A stretch of DNA of 64,000 nucleotides from Marthasterias glacialis (GCA_911728455.2 OU452226.1:12065498-12129497), one strand, 5' to 3'; positions 12,066 through 25,500 are shown, counted from the first letter of the stretch. Made by a program: numbers and translations. Notes: generated by a model from the sequence alone, not told the origin.

Positions 12066-13798
12066 ACACGGTTTTACCAGCAGCTTTACCAGTAATAGTT
12101 ACTTCCGATTATCCACACCATGCAAGGCTTCAAACATTACTTACAAATACTTTCCATCCAGCAAACTGTTTTCCACGGATATTAAAATGCGTATTTAATG
12201 TAAACATAGTCAACAATTCACGCCAATTTCTCACTATCATGACAAAACAAGTATAGCCCCTTTCTGGATGTTTACCACAAAAAGAGAACGTGAGCATCAA
12301 TGGCAATGAAATGTCCCCATCATAAAAGTTACACGACAATTGAAATGAAACGACTGTAATAAACGTATCGTTGGAACAGTTCCCACAACAATAGAATGCA
12401 CCCCATAAACTGCCACAAAGCAAAATAATAGACATGATAAACGCAATGAAAAAAAAATTCACAAGGACAGTCTAGTCATCAGGGGGCCTGTTTCATTATT
12501 GCTGTTGTCATGCAATAAAGTCACGAGGCACCAGTCACAACGATATAAACTTAATGGTGTTTCAGCTGGTAACCCGCTTCTGCTAGGCATGTTTTTATCT
12601 ATACTTCGAAAGTTCTTTTTTCGCTTTACACCAGCGTTAAAAACAGGAGATCCCTATTTAGGGATCTCCTTTTTTTATATGAATACCAACATTTCTGCCA
12701 AGAAAAAAAAAACAAGCAGGAAACCAGTTACAAACACTAAACACGACATTGTAACTTGGCTGGTAACCTTTCTATCTGGTAGGCAAACTCAGGGTTTGCC
12801 CTTAATTTTTTTCAGCGACTCTCCAGCAATACCAGTCAGCTTGTCGATTCGCTTGTTCACCAGCTTTTTTCACTGGTCCACATTTCATTTTAAATAGGGA
12901 GTCTTTTCGACACTGAACTAGCCTGCCGCCAAGTTACTTCGGTGAGATAATGTACTGGTCCTCATCTGTCTTTACTAGCGTTTTGCCAGCAGACCATTGT
13001 TAAGGGAGGAAGCTGACACTGAAACTGGGTCCAGTTGCCCAATTTCTGAAATCTTCTCAGCAGAGAATGAGTGGGACTAGAGGCAAACTTACTTACTGAG
13101 CGTAGCAGGTTCACGAATCTATGTCCAGAAAGTTGTTTTGTAAGCACACAAATTTGCTAAGCACAGCAAAATCTTGCTTAGCACAAAAGGGGTTACCAGC
13201 CACAATACCATGTAATGTCATTGCTTTGTGACTTGTTACCGCCTGCTATTTGTTGGAACTGGAGCCGATGAGCACAAAAAATGTTGCTTTGAGCAAAGAA
13301 ATCAGGCTTTAGCCGAAACAGGTTACCGACCTGCCCAAATGTTAAAGTTTACATCATTGCGAGTGGTGCCCCGCCAAATGATTTGCTTAACAGATGAATT
13401 TCACTAGCATTTACTTTCTGCTAAAAGGCCGTATAAAATTTAGACCACCACATCATACCTGCCCAACCATGCTGGCGCCAGGCTTCGGTCTGGTCTGGTA
13501 TCCTTTTGGGGAGGGCAAGAAAAGTCACCCAAGCATTCACATGGGACCTAATAACAACCGGAAGGGTGCATTGTTTGTAAACAACGCCGGGTGAACATCA
13601 ACAATGTGCTGCTAATAATAAACAAGTCTCAGTCAATTTGATGACTTCAAAATTGGAAAATAAAATGCTTATTTGTTGATTAGAGTGTATTCTTAAGCAG
13701 TCAGATGAAGTAGTGCACCAATTTTTCATTTTCATTTTAATAATTTTTTCAGTGTTCAAACATCACTAACTTTTTTCTTTTTTTTTACTATATTTTTT

Positions 13799-14125
13799 AT
13801 GCAAGTTGGCCTCCAAACTCTTGGTAAGGGGCAACAAGAAGAAAACGATTCAATATATAACTCAGGGGAGCTGAGGGTAGGAATTGATATTCCTCTTAAA
13901 ACAGTCTGGATTGTAAGATGGAGGGAAACATGCACCAGGCAAGGAGTTCCAAAGAGATGCAGTGCGTGGGGAAAAAGCTGTTGGAATGGCTCTTGGTTCT
14001 ACATCTCGGCAAAGCTAGAGTGTATTAGGTGAGAGCAGGCAGAGGGCCTAGTTTCATGCTCAAACTGCCCTGATAGGAGGAATCATGGAAATATCTGTAG
14101 AAAAGACAGAGGCTAGCTACAGACC
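13799..14125 (+). repeat. Possible decayed retroelement fragment
   Basis: An open frame with a Trp/Arg/Cys-rich product ('VWIVRWRETCTRQGVPKRC') and a sequence style reminiscent of degraded non-LTR retroelement DNA. There are no catalytic motifs. I would not call it a gene. Confidence 0.25.
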
Positions 14126-15861
14126 TACTGTGGGAAAGAGGTAGTAAGGATGGTCCTAAGGTTGTAACCTATTATTTTAAGCAGCGGGCACCACTGAAAC
14201 AATTTAGTTTTTTTTTTCAATTGACATCAAATTTGAACACCCCATCTAAAAAATCTGACAACAATCCTGGGAACACAGGCCAGCGTCTTGTAATTAAAGC
14301 ATTTGGCCAGTAACCCCACAACATACTTTCATAGATGTACTCTTATACGCTGAAGCTTTTCAACTACAAACAAACCTCGTCCTGATCGTTCAGTAAATAT
14401 TAAAAGAGAAAGGAATATATTTGTGGGTTTTTTTTTCAAAATATTTGTTGTCACAAAATTTTGAGAGACACACAAGACCCGTGGTCTCGTAAGCATTTTT
14501 CCTTGAATTTCAAGACCTCCAACGGTTGCCCAAGATTTCATGGCCTCCGTGGTGAGGTTCCCAACCTGAGAAACCTTTTTTCCGTCAGACCTACATTTCA
14601 CTATACTGTTAAATTGTGGCCGATACATGTTTTATGTCAACAACATTGTCGTGAGACCTCCCATCAAGGCTAACACTTAAATGCATCTACTGTGAACAGA
14701 CTGCATACAACATGATCACTCTGCTTTTTTCTTCCCCCCCCCCCCTCACCCACCTTCATTTTCTCAATGTCATAAAATGTTGTCATGAAATTAGCCCACA
14801 GGGCCTTGTGCGGTCACACCTCACGTCACACGTTTCTCGGCAGAGATCCAACCGAAAAAAGAACAAAAAATGAATGTGTGTGTTGGGGGGGGGGGGTGTG
14901 GTTGAACATGAGGGGAAACCTGCTCTTTTTTCTGATGCCCTGTTTTTCCTTGGTGTTAGAACTCAGAGAGTCACACATGACTGATCGACCATATGTCATG
15001 GGTAGTAACTGTGATAATTTATTCATTTTCAAGGCCGATGTTAGTGGGGGAAAATTGGGTGCAGCCAGAAGACGCCCTCTAGTGACCAAAAGTGTGTGGA
15101 TTTTATTTCTACTTCCTAGTTTTGCTGTGTGGTGCAAAGAACGAAAAACTCATTATTAACCTAACTTTTCAGTCGCTCTCATTCAACTTTTTGGCCCTTA
15201 ATGAAACCTTGTAATACCACTTTGGCCTCCCCAATCCAAAGGCCTCCGAACTCCGTTCAAAATTATTTTAGAGAGCCGCAGCCACAGATGAGGCCAAAGC
15301 CGTAGTTTCATAAAAAAAAGGGGGGCCTATGTAACCAAACCAATACAGGATAGAAAACGAAAACCATCTTGTCCCTTTTTTTTATATTTTATGGAAGTCG
15401 CCCAACACAACAGTGTGGACACATTCTCTATTGACCCCTCTGCACTGACCTTACATAGCTACTGTACTGAGCGAGCTCTCCCACAATGGCGTCTCCAAGA
15501 TTTGACTGATGATGATGTCATGTGAATTGGGTCAATATTGGACAACTGTGGTGGCGCTGTAACAAGCCGATGGTTCTCATCATTTGGCTATCGGTATGCC
15601 CTGGGCCAACTTTCATGAAGATGTTCAGCAGAAAATGCTGCTTAGCGCTTCTATTTTTTAAAGCAAGGGACCAGCCGAAAACAATACACATTACAATGTA
15701 TAATTTGGCTGGTAACTTGTTCCTGCTAAGCAAGAGTTTTTTCTGCGCTGAGCAACTTTTTGTGACCTACAGCTCAAATTGTAATTGTGCAGTGATCTCC
15801 ATCTGGCTCTGGGCTTAATTACATAAATCCAGTAAGCAGACATTTTATGATTTTTGGGAGG

Positions 15862-16596
15862 GACCCTGAGCACAGTTCTCATTTCCTAACCACTGCTAAC
15901 CATTACTGAAACAAAAAGCACGCTATAAACTTGCCGGTGGTTCTTGTAAGCACAGTTCTCATTTCATAACCACTGCTAACCATAACTGAAACAAAAAGCA
16001 CGCTATAAACTTGCCAGTAGTTCTTGTAAGCACAGTTCTCATTTCCTAACCACTGCTAACCATAACTGAAACAAAAAGCACGCTATAAACTTGCCAGTAG
16101 TTCTTGTAAGCACAGTTCTCATTTCATAACCACTGCTAACCATTACTGAAACAAAAAGCACGCTATAAACTTGCCAGTAGTTCTTGTAAGCACAGTTCTC
16201 ATTTCATAACCACTGCTAACCATTACTGAAACAAAAAGCATGCTTTAAACTTGCCAGTAGTTCTTGTAAGCACAGTTCTCATTTCATAACCACTGCTAAC
16301 CATAACTGAAACAAAAAGCACGCTATAAACTTGCCAGTAGTTCTTGTAAGCACAGTTCTCATTTCCTAACCACTGCTAACCATAACTGAAACAAAGAGCA
16401 CGCTATAAACTTGCCAGTTGTTCTTGTAAGCACAGTTTTCATTTCCTAACCACTGCTAACCATAACTGAAACAAAAAGCACGCTATAAACTTGCCGGTGG
16501 TTCTTGTAAGCACAGTTCTCATTTCATAACCACTGCTAACCATTACTGAAACAAAAAGCACGCTATAAACTTGCCAGTTGTTCTTGTAAGCACATG
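15862..16596. repeat. 80-bp tandem array, 9 copies
   Basis: An 80-bp unit containing GTAAGCACAGTTCTCATTTC and ACGCTATAAACTTGCC. Copies start at 80-bp steps (15871, 15951, 16031 ... 16511). Divergence between copies is very low, so the array is young or homogenised. Confidence 0.95.
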
Positions 16597-17443
16597 CAAG
16601 ACGCAACAATGAAGATCCTTTGAAAAACAGCACAGACACCCACAGTATACTGTTCCAAACGTCATGGGCACAATGGCTCTTTTCAGAGCTAACACTCCTC
16701 CCCAAAAAGAGATTTAGACACGGTTGTACATCAGGGCTCACCCTTAACACTAGCCCGGCGCACATTGTCTAGTAAAAAACTGTTATATGCTAGTAAACAC
16801 CACTTCTCAACTTGCCCTGTGGGCTACTCAAAAACTGTGCAACTTTCTTGTTTATAATGCTCATGCCTCTTCCCTTTCAGATATGAATAATACATTTTAG
16901 AAATGTGTTAATTTATTTTTGAGTGTGTGAGGGCGATGAGAGTAGGTCACTGACCATATAAACCATCTGACCATTTGACCATTATACTGGTTGTGATTGC
17001 TACCATTAGTATCAGGAAGATACATTTTATTTATGACAATACATGTTTAAAATTTGGGCAACGAAAACTTCCTGGGGCAAGTAAAATGCACAGTTTACTA
17101 GCCCCTTGGGCTACTTTACAAAAAGCTTAAGCGCTAGGCCTTGATCTTGAAAAATAGGCTTCTAACCCTTCAACTCTTGGTAGCATCTTCCAGAAAGTTT
17201 GACCAACCATTTGAAACCAGAAAGCTAGTGCAGTCTCAAGTCTCAGGTGTACATGTACGCTGGCGCAACGGTGCACGGATCTAACTAAAATTTACTGTAT
17301 TGAGCAATCAACCACAAGGGAAACCCACTGGGTAATTCAATTTTGGGGTGAACAAGGACAAAGTGACTGGAGCGGAATTTTGAACCAGCCACCCACGGAT
17401 TAACGGACAAAGATATTGACAAAATAGGGAGACCACCAATATT

Positions 17444-17520
17444 GGGGGTGGATAGCTCAGTTGGTAGAGCGGCCAGTACCTTAATCCGGGGGTTGTTGGT
17501 TCAAATCCTGCTCCAGTCAA
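17444..17520 (+). tRNA. tRNA-like sequence (SINE head or tRNA pseudogene)
   Basis: An A box (TAGCTCAGTTGGTAGAGC) forming a perfect GCTC/GAGC D-stem, and a B box (GGTTCAAATCC). A seven-pair acceptor stem can be drawn with one mismatch, but the anticodon stem and T-stem have mismatches, so a functional tRNA is unlikely. It lies downstream of BRIP1 on the opposite strand. Confidence 0.45.
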
Positions 17521-17782
17521 TTTTTCTTTGTTCACCACAAAATTAAAAATGAAAATTTACTGTGTATGCATTAATCATATAATATCATTTTTCAGACTGG
17601 CATAGTTTATTTATCATCTAAAACCACAGAGTGGACGATATTGAATGGTCAGACAGTAGGAGGGATGACTGTGTGTTGTGCGGTATGCAATCACCACACG
17701 ATATCTTTTTGTAGGCTGGTATAGGGTATCTACGATCAAACACCACAGTGGATGGTATCGGATCGCACATTTAGAGGATTCG

Positions 17783-17965
17783 CATTCTCACCTGGTCTAG
17801 CGGTGTGACATCTGCTCTAGATTGGCAAAGGTTGTGGGTTCGAATCCCACCCGAGGAATATGCCTGTGGATTGTTTTTTCCACAGGACTCGGGAAAGTAG
17901 GGTGTAGGGTAAAACACACAAATAATCATCGTTATCCCTGATGCTAAATTATCATCGATTAAATC
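17783..17965 (+). repeat. tRNA-derived SINE (family B) abutting BRIP1 3' end
   Basis: Head with TCTAGCGGTGTGACATCTGC and B box GGGTTCGAATCCC, body ATGCCTGTGGATT...CACAGGACTCGGGAAAGTA, tail CCTGATGCTAAATTATCATC. The tail aligns with tails at 35.52 and 40.02 kb (CCCCGATGCAAAAATTAA). Its 3' end runs through the stop codon of the last recognised BRIP1 exon. Confidence 0.75.
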
Positions 17966-19575
17966 TTACCTTGTATCGCTTAGGGACAGTCTCATCTGGA
18001 AAGAAAACTCCTCCTCTCTTCCTCAATTGTCTTAACTTTGTCGACATCATGTGGTCTGGTTTACCTCCCTTGTGGCCGCCGTTCCCTTGGTCATCTATGG
18101 TTTCCATATGTTGGGAATCATCACAGTTGTCAGACTGAGTGGTGGTGTTGTTGTTGGTGGTGGTGGTGGTGGTGGTGGTGATGGTGTCGGCAGTGGAGGT
18201 GACAAGGATGTCTGAATCAAAGAGCGGAGGGGTGTAGTCATGCTCCGCTCGGATTAGCTGCTTGTTCACGATCGTCTGTTCATCGTTAGACTGTGGTGTT
18301 GTCAGATTGTCGTTTTGCTGTCCACTTTGAGCATCTTTGACACGGTCCTTGGTTGGCGACTCATCCGTTAGATCAATGACCCCTGGAGCTTCATCTCCGA
18401 CACCTTCTGTTCCGACTTGGCCCTTATCTGATTCGGGTGATGTAGTGTCAAAATTGAGTTTTCCTCTTGGAGAACTAAATTCTATATTACCATGAACGTC
18501 TCTCTTTCCCACATTCTGGTAAGTCACTCTACATTTGACAATCTGAGGGGAGTTGGCAGGGATTGTGGAGAACCAACTTACACCTGGAGCCTTCGTCAGG
18601 GTAGCGGGTATATCGACCGGCCGAATTCTCGGTACAATCCCTTTATAAATATCTGTCCCCTGAATTTTGGGTACGACCACTGGGCTGGGTTTGTCTGACG
18701 AGGCCGTCGGTTCATTTTGGGCACCCACCTGGTTAACAGGACTCGTGGCTCCCACAGCTGTATGACTTGTCACTTCAGGACGACCTGATGCCAACATTGC
18801 TGGAGCCGGAGTTGATGTGTTGGGCTGAACCATAACAAACTTTAGTGAATTTGGTTGGGTAGGTGTAGGTTCTGGATTAATGTGGTCCCCGACTTTATTG
18901 TTAGAACTCTTTGAAATCAATGGGGCAGGATTTGTCTGCGACGTGCTCGGAATCACAGGTATGAGAGTATTCTTGGGACCAAGTGCGTACAAACGCCCTG
19001 GCATCACCCTCTGATTACCTTTCAATAGTGGTGACTCATTGGCTTGTCCAAACCCGGGTGCACTCAGTTTCGGTGGCACCGGAGAAGGACCCGATACCAA
19101 ACTCGACGGTGCTGCCTTGGAGGTGTTGGGTACACTCATGAAGAACTTCATGGGGGTCGCTGTTGCCGGCTCCGCCTGCTGCCCCTTGCCTGAGGCAACC
19201 ACTTTGGCAGGTTGGCTTTGTGGAGTGTTCATCTTGATTGCAAGATCTTTGTTCGGAGCCAGGGTGAACGGAGAAACTGCCAGATTCTTCTGAGAAGGAT
19301 CCTGTTTTGCCAACAGAGGGACCGTTTCGTTGATGGGGAGATTTCTGGAAGCATCTGACAGAATGATCGGCGGAGGACGCGGCAGAAGAAGTCGATTGAC
19401 CCTGGGCTTCGACCCTGGCATGGGGGTAGATGAAGACGGGGTTTTTCCTTTACGACGAGATTTGACCTTGGACTGACCGCTCGATGTAGTAGAAGGCTCC
19501 CCTGGCATGGGGGAAGATATAGTGTTGTCAAGGCTAATGGGATGGCCTGGAGATGGCGTAGCACAATTCGGCGTA
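17952..19575 (-). CDS. BRIP1: BRIP1 exon 26, divergent C-terminal tail
   Basis: A 1624-nt exon entered in phase 2 (acceptor TTACCACAG) coding about 540 aa rich in Pro, Ser, Thr and Asn. It has a basic stretch 'KVKSRRKGK', four degenerate internal repeats (about aa 993-1018, 1027-1051, 1084-1112, 1128-1153), a SUMO-interaction-like 'VIDLTDES' (1287-1294) and a Thr/Asn run (1352-1368). No S-x-x-F BRCA1-BRCT site is evident. Six codons before the stop there is AAG/GTAAGA, a strong phase-0 donor, so the true coding exon may end at 17967 and continue in a downstream exon. Confidence 0.85.
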
Positions 19576-22500
19576 CTGTGGTAAGACAACAACAAAAGTT
19601 GTTTTCAGAATTTGAATAAAGCAGTGGTATGGCACATGACGAATCTCACAAAGAACCACTTGAAATAATTGCAAACTTTAAAAAATGCTTTCTGGCAAAA
19701 ACCTCCTTCTGATATTAGTGCAATCGTTCAATTCTCTACCAGAAGTTGAATATTTTCTTCATTTTGTTGTTGTTGTTGTTGTTGTTACTTGAAGGTAATG
19801 TTACCTTGGAAGAAGTGCCCGGGAGTTCTTCATTCTTTCCGTGGCAAACTCCTCCAGAGATGACAAAGCCGTCCCAGCAGTTGTGTGATGCTTCAAATGG
19901 TTCCTCACCCATTTAGACAGTCCTAAGGACGCATCAAAAAGTTAACATTAATCAACTTTTAAACAACCATTTCCTCCAATCTTCACATTCAAAAAATCTT
20001 CCAAACTAAAAAAAAAAAAAGTTATGAAAGATCACCCTACACAGGGCAAAAGGGCCATGGAAAAAAGAGAATATTTAAAGAGAGAGTAAGAGAGAGGGTA
20101 TCAGTTCAAATTTCCTCTTCAACCGGAATAGATTGTAAAATGGTGGAAAGCAAGATACATGTGGAGAGTTCCAGCAGCAGCACAGGGGAAAAAACCATTG
20201 GAATATCTCAAAGCAGTGGTCTTTGTGACTAGACATTTAAAAACACCATCAATCACAAGTCGGGGAGTGTTCCAGCTGAGCAGTCAACCGCATAAGACTT
20301 GTGTTCCAGTGGCAGAGTCACCAGAAAGCAGTCACTGCGCATGTGGTTCCTTAAGCAAGGCAACATCACCATAAATAGCTTCTCTTCATCTAGGTGTATA
20401 AAATGAGTTTCTGCCAGATAATTTTTTTCATGTGCTTCACTGTTTTGTGGAATTGGGAACATTTCTTTGATCTTTGCTTAGCAGGAAAGACAACCAAGCA
20501 TTTTCCCGCCCTCTACTTAATAAACTTCATTTTACTAAACTTACCTGAAATGTACTTCTTGGGATTTTTAGAAAAGCGATGGTCCGCAAGTATCAACGCA
20601 CCCCAATCTTTCCTGAAAGACATAAGCAAGCATATTTCAAGGCTGTCCTCCATTGTAGTTCCTTGTATAAACCAACCAATTGCAAACTCAACTTTGATGA
20701 TGAGGTCAATGTGACGGAAACGGTTTACACAGTTTTCGCACTTTTTGAGTAGAAACTCTAAACTGATTCATTCTCTTGTGTCTGATAAAGAAGTACAGGG
20801 GCTGGTTGATGGCCCGGTAGGCTTGGATCTTATACCACTCATTACAACTCTACCAGTCAAGTATTTATTGGACATTATTTTGAGCTACTCAAATACACAT
20901 TACTTTGTCATTGATACAGCGGCCCAGGGCTTGGTTAATAGGCTTAAATCTCGCATCACTCACCACCAGCCAATTGACCTCTACCAGTCAAGTATTGGTC
21001 ATTATACTCAGCAAGTCAAATAACTGACTTGTGTCTAATGCAACGGCCTAGGGCATGGTTAATGGCCCTAAAAGCTTGGATCTCGTACCACTCACTACCA
21101 GTTAGTTGATGTCAAGCAGTCGAGTATTGGTCATTAAATTGAGCTTGTGTCTGATACAGCGGCCTAGGGCCTGGTTGATGGCCCTGTAAGCTTGGATCTC
21201 ATACCACTCACTACCAGTCAATAAACACTACTCACTTGTGTCTGATACAGCGGCCTAGGGCCTGGTTGATGGCCCTGTAGGCTTGGATCTCATACCACTC
21301 ACTACCAGTCAATAAACACTACTCACTTGTGTCTGATACAGCGGCCTAGGGCCTGGTTGATGGCCCTGTAGGCTTGGATCTCATACCACTCACTACCAGT
21401 CATAAACACTACTCACTTGTGTCTGATACAGCGGCCTAGGGCCTGGTTGATGGCCCTGTAGGCTTGGATCTCATACTACTCACTACCAGTCAATAAACAC
21501 TACTCACTTGTGTCTGATACAGCGACCTAGGGCCTGGTTGATGGCCCTGTAGGCTTGGATCTCATACCACTCACTACCAGTCAGTAAACCTCTAGAAGTT
21601 GAGTATGTGTCATTATACTGCTGTTTCAGCTCCACCTGGGTGTCTCTGATGCTGGGGTATGGGATTCCTACCTGCGGGGTAAATCGGACATTTTATGAAA
21701 AGGCCGTTTTAGAGACTTGGGACTCAAGCTTCTCCGGTTCCAGTCTCGTTCTCAAGGGACAAAAAGCCAGATCAACTACTCTCCTCACTAACCTATGGAA
21801 CTGACAAATAATGCTGATTGGCCCCCCGAGACAGAATACATTAAACAAAGGCTTGTTAGAAAACTCTGAAGCACTTGTAGGGCGATTTTAATGATTAGCC
21901 TGTTTGTGTAAAAAAGTGTGTGTATTTTTTACGAAATGGCACTTCAGTTAAAGCATGTTTTATGCGGTCGCCTTAAGCTGCACGCATTTTTACAAGAATG
22001 AAAATCATTGGCCACCAGTTTGTTGTGTCAGTGCAACAATGTGTATGTCTTAAAATAGCATTTACGTTACTTGCAAGTTTGGATGTGTCAAAATGTTGTA
22101 TCTTGCTTAAAACAGACTCACAAAACCAATAGGCAACGAGAGATGGAATTTCCGCATGGAGCGTTTTTGTGTGAGATACGACAATGTTGGACAATCGAGA
22201 TGCGAGGTTGTAGCACAATCAAGATACGACGTTGTTGCACAATTGAGATATGACGTTGCACAATCGAGATATGACGTTGTTGCACAATTGGGATATGACG
22301 TTGTTGCACAATCGAGATATGACGTTTTTGCACAATTGGGATATGACGTTGTTGCACAATCGAGGTGCGATGTTGTTGCACAATCGAGGTATGCAGTTTT
22401 AGCACAATCAAGTTTCCACATTGTTGCACAATCCAGGCATGCAGACTTTGTACAGTGTTTTTCAATTTTCAATTTTCAATGGCATGAATATGAGGTGAAA

Positions 22501-25500
22501 AACGAGGAAATCAGCTGATCCGAGGAAAAGTTGCATGCCTGACAATCGAGATACGACTTTGTTGCACAATCAAGATACGACGTTATTGCACAATCAAGAT
22601 TTCACAATGTTGCACAATTGAGATACGACGTTGTTGCACAATCGAGATACGACGTTATTACACAATAAAGATTCCACATTGTTGCACAATCGAGATAGGA
22701 CGTTGTTGCACAATTGAGATAGGACGTTGTTGCACAATTGAGATACGACGTTGTTGCACAATTGAGATATGACGTTGTTGCACAATTGAGATACGACATT
22801 GTTGCACAATTGAGATACGACGTTGTTGCACAATTGAGATAGGACGTTGTTGCACAATTGAGATACGACGTTGTTGCACAATTGACATACGACGTTGTTG
22901 CACGCGACGAGTTGTTCTCTGACTGTCTGCCTCTTTTGTTGGCTACCATGCCTGGGTGTGCACATTGAGAAGGTCTACGGCAGGCATAATTAAACTGTGC
23001 CTTTTACTTGAACGTTTAAAATTTGATAATTCCAGGGGTTATGATTAAGCAAGGTATACTGGGGAAGACAAACAATGGCACAGCAAAATTATACCCCCCT
23101 TTGGAACGAAGATGCCCATGGTCATCAGATAAAGGACCACTGCGCAAAACGTTGCAGAGTGCAGGCCATAATTTACCATGCAACAACGGAAAAAGTCTAT
23201 GTTCTGTGCGACATTTGGGTTACAAAAGCCAGGGGGGGATTTGGAAGGAAACAGGAGATTCTCTAGCTTAAGACGCAGGGGGTTAAGGTGAAAAAAAATA
23301 AAGAGAAAATACTCGGTGAAACTCACCGTCATGACTGCCCTGGCATTGTTATTTGCAAAGTCCATGCCTTCGCTCACTTTGCCTCTGCACACAGCTAAGA
23401 ACAGAGCTCCGGTAATGCCCTCCTCTTCAAAACTGTTTTTTCGTTCAAGCTTCTCGATGACTTCGTAGTAGTCTCGCAGATTTTTCTCAAAGTTTATTTT
23501 GTCGGCTCCCCTCGTCTCTGACATCACAACCTTCACCTGGTTCAGTTTCTCCCACTGGCCAGTGTTCTACAAGAGGTAATGTTAGGATTATGTGACGGCG
23601 AGAAATGACAGTTGGCAGCCTAACAATGTCTCGTAATCATGCTTGGTCAGACAAAATGACTGGAATTGGGGATGACACAATAACCCCCCCGCAATAAGGG
23701 AAAATTTTGAGCATGAATTCCAGTACCTTTTGTCCCTCTTTGTTACGGGGCAAACAAAGCCTAATACCGTGACCGATGCACTGAGCACACTACATAATGG
23801 AATGTCTGAGAGTGTTTACACGTCTTCCGGAAGCTAATTTTGCTATCGTACACGTCTTCCAGAGTTAACTGGGTTGCAGAGAATGTACGAAAGTGATAAT
23901 AACAAACATTTAAAAAATCTTAGTGTAAATCTCAAAGCTTTGAGCTGTTTAGAGACAAAGGGTCCAAGTTTTTCTTTCCTTGATTGGTCGATTCAAATAT
24001 TTCAAGAAAGTTTGAAAAATGTGGGGAAAAAATTCTGACAAATCAAAGTGATGACTTTGTTAAAAGCACGCGTACTAAATTGGTAAGTGTCAAAGACCAG
24101 TATCCTCACTTTATGTGACCCAACATAGACATGAAATGATATACCTGTAAAAATTTAAGCTGAAACGGTCTTCAGAGTCACAAGAAAAAGGTGGGAAAAA
24201 ACTGTTTTAGAACACGATACCAAACATTGGATGCATATGAGTGCATTGTCACAAAATATAATCACAAAGTAAAATGGAAAAGCCAGATTTCATGGAGTGA
24301 TTATGTTCTGCGACAATGCACGAACGAAATGCATTCGGTATTTGTTTGATACAACTCACACACAGATCCTTGTCATTTAAACTTTGTTCACAATAAACAC
24401 AAAATAGACACGGATTCTCGTCCAGTCCACACCCGGAAAATTCTTAAAAAAAAAAAAAAAACATTTCTAAACAATGTGGGTGCCTCCATGTAGACACCAA
24501 CCTTGTCCGCCGTGACACAACCTTGCCTCCTTTGGACGAACGGGCGGGGAACGATTATTTTTGGAATGACGCTGCTGCCCAAGTGTCCAGTAATTATCCA
24601 GGGTACCTATCCAATATTAAATGCTGGAGCATCGCGGCAGTAAATACATCGCAAAATAAAAATGAATGACACATGACAGGTGTTCCACCAATCAAATGAC
24701 AAGGATCTGTGTGTGTGTGTGTGGTATAAAATATTTGTTAATTATCAGGGAACACATACCAGCCATCTCTTGGTGAGTTTATCCATCATTCCGTAGGAAG
24801 GGAAGAAACACAGGACTCCGAAGGGGATTTTTTGACACACTTGATGGAGGAGACGACCGACGTCATCCTGAAACTTGAACGTCTGAAAGTTTGAAAATCA
24901 GAAAAAGCCGCTAAATCTCAGAACCGTTCAACTGCACGGGTTGAGTATGCTGGAAAAAGAAAACTGTGCTCAGAATTGTCTCTGGTGTAGATGCATTTAC
25001 CATGTGATATCATATCGTTGGCTTGCATAGTTTTTTCCTCACTCAAGACCAAAGTGATGGTTGATGTTGAAAGGTCAGACAGTAAGAGGGTTGTTTTATT
25101 TTCCACTGGTTTTTTTTACCATGTGATATCAAATTGCAGGCTGGCATAGTTTTTCTCTCATTCAAAACCCCAGTGGTGGATTATGTTGAATGGTCAGACA
25201 ATAAGAGGGTTAGCGCGTGATATCAAATCGCAGGCTGGCAGTTTTCCGATCATTCAAAAGGAATCAAAGACACGGTGGACGATATTGAATGGTCAGACAG
25301 TAAGAGGGTTGACTATCATTCAAAATCAGGTTAGCTTAGTGGGTTTTTTTCTCTGCTTTTCACCTCTGTGGACCCCAGTTCAAATCCCACTTCTGACTGG
25401 CATCTTGAATGCGGATTGGGTTTTCAATTTGCATTTCTCTACATGAGTAATAAAAGATGAAATATATCTTTAGGAGTGAGAAATTTCAGACTTCTTTCTC

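Larger units (their letters stand above)
5700..15860. other. Long repeat-rich region without a recognised gene
   Basis: No exon with homology or convincing paired splice sites was found. The region holds SINEs, poly-A tracts (e.g. 6303-6322), a MITE-like inverted pair with GGGCTCAATTTCAT ends at about 7850-7981, copies of a 'lariat' of AAGCAGAAACAGGTTACC-type repeats (8.6, 12.5, 13.2 and 15.7 kb), and an inverted pair of related sequences at 6990-7240 and 11400-11610. Confidence 0.6.

Noticed and set aside
12130-12462. Hydrophobic 110-codon minus-strand frame
   Set aside because: AT-rich, no splice context, no conserved motif; probably chance.
14329-14628. Minus-strand frame with protein-like composition ('LTTEAMKSWATVGGLEIQGK')
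   Set aside because: Possible acceptor but no consensus donor or partner exon and no recognised family; kept out for lack of support.
17444-17520. Functional tRNA gene
   Set aside because: The D-arm is perfect but the anticodon and T stems are mismatched, and tRNA-derived SINEs are abundant here.
22107-22965. Repetitive frames such as SQLCNNVV repeats
   Set aside because: The 24-bp minisatellite inside a BRIP1 intron leaves several frames open on both strands.
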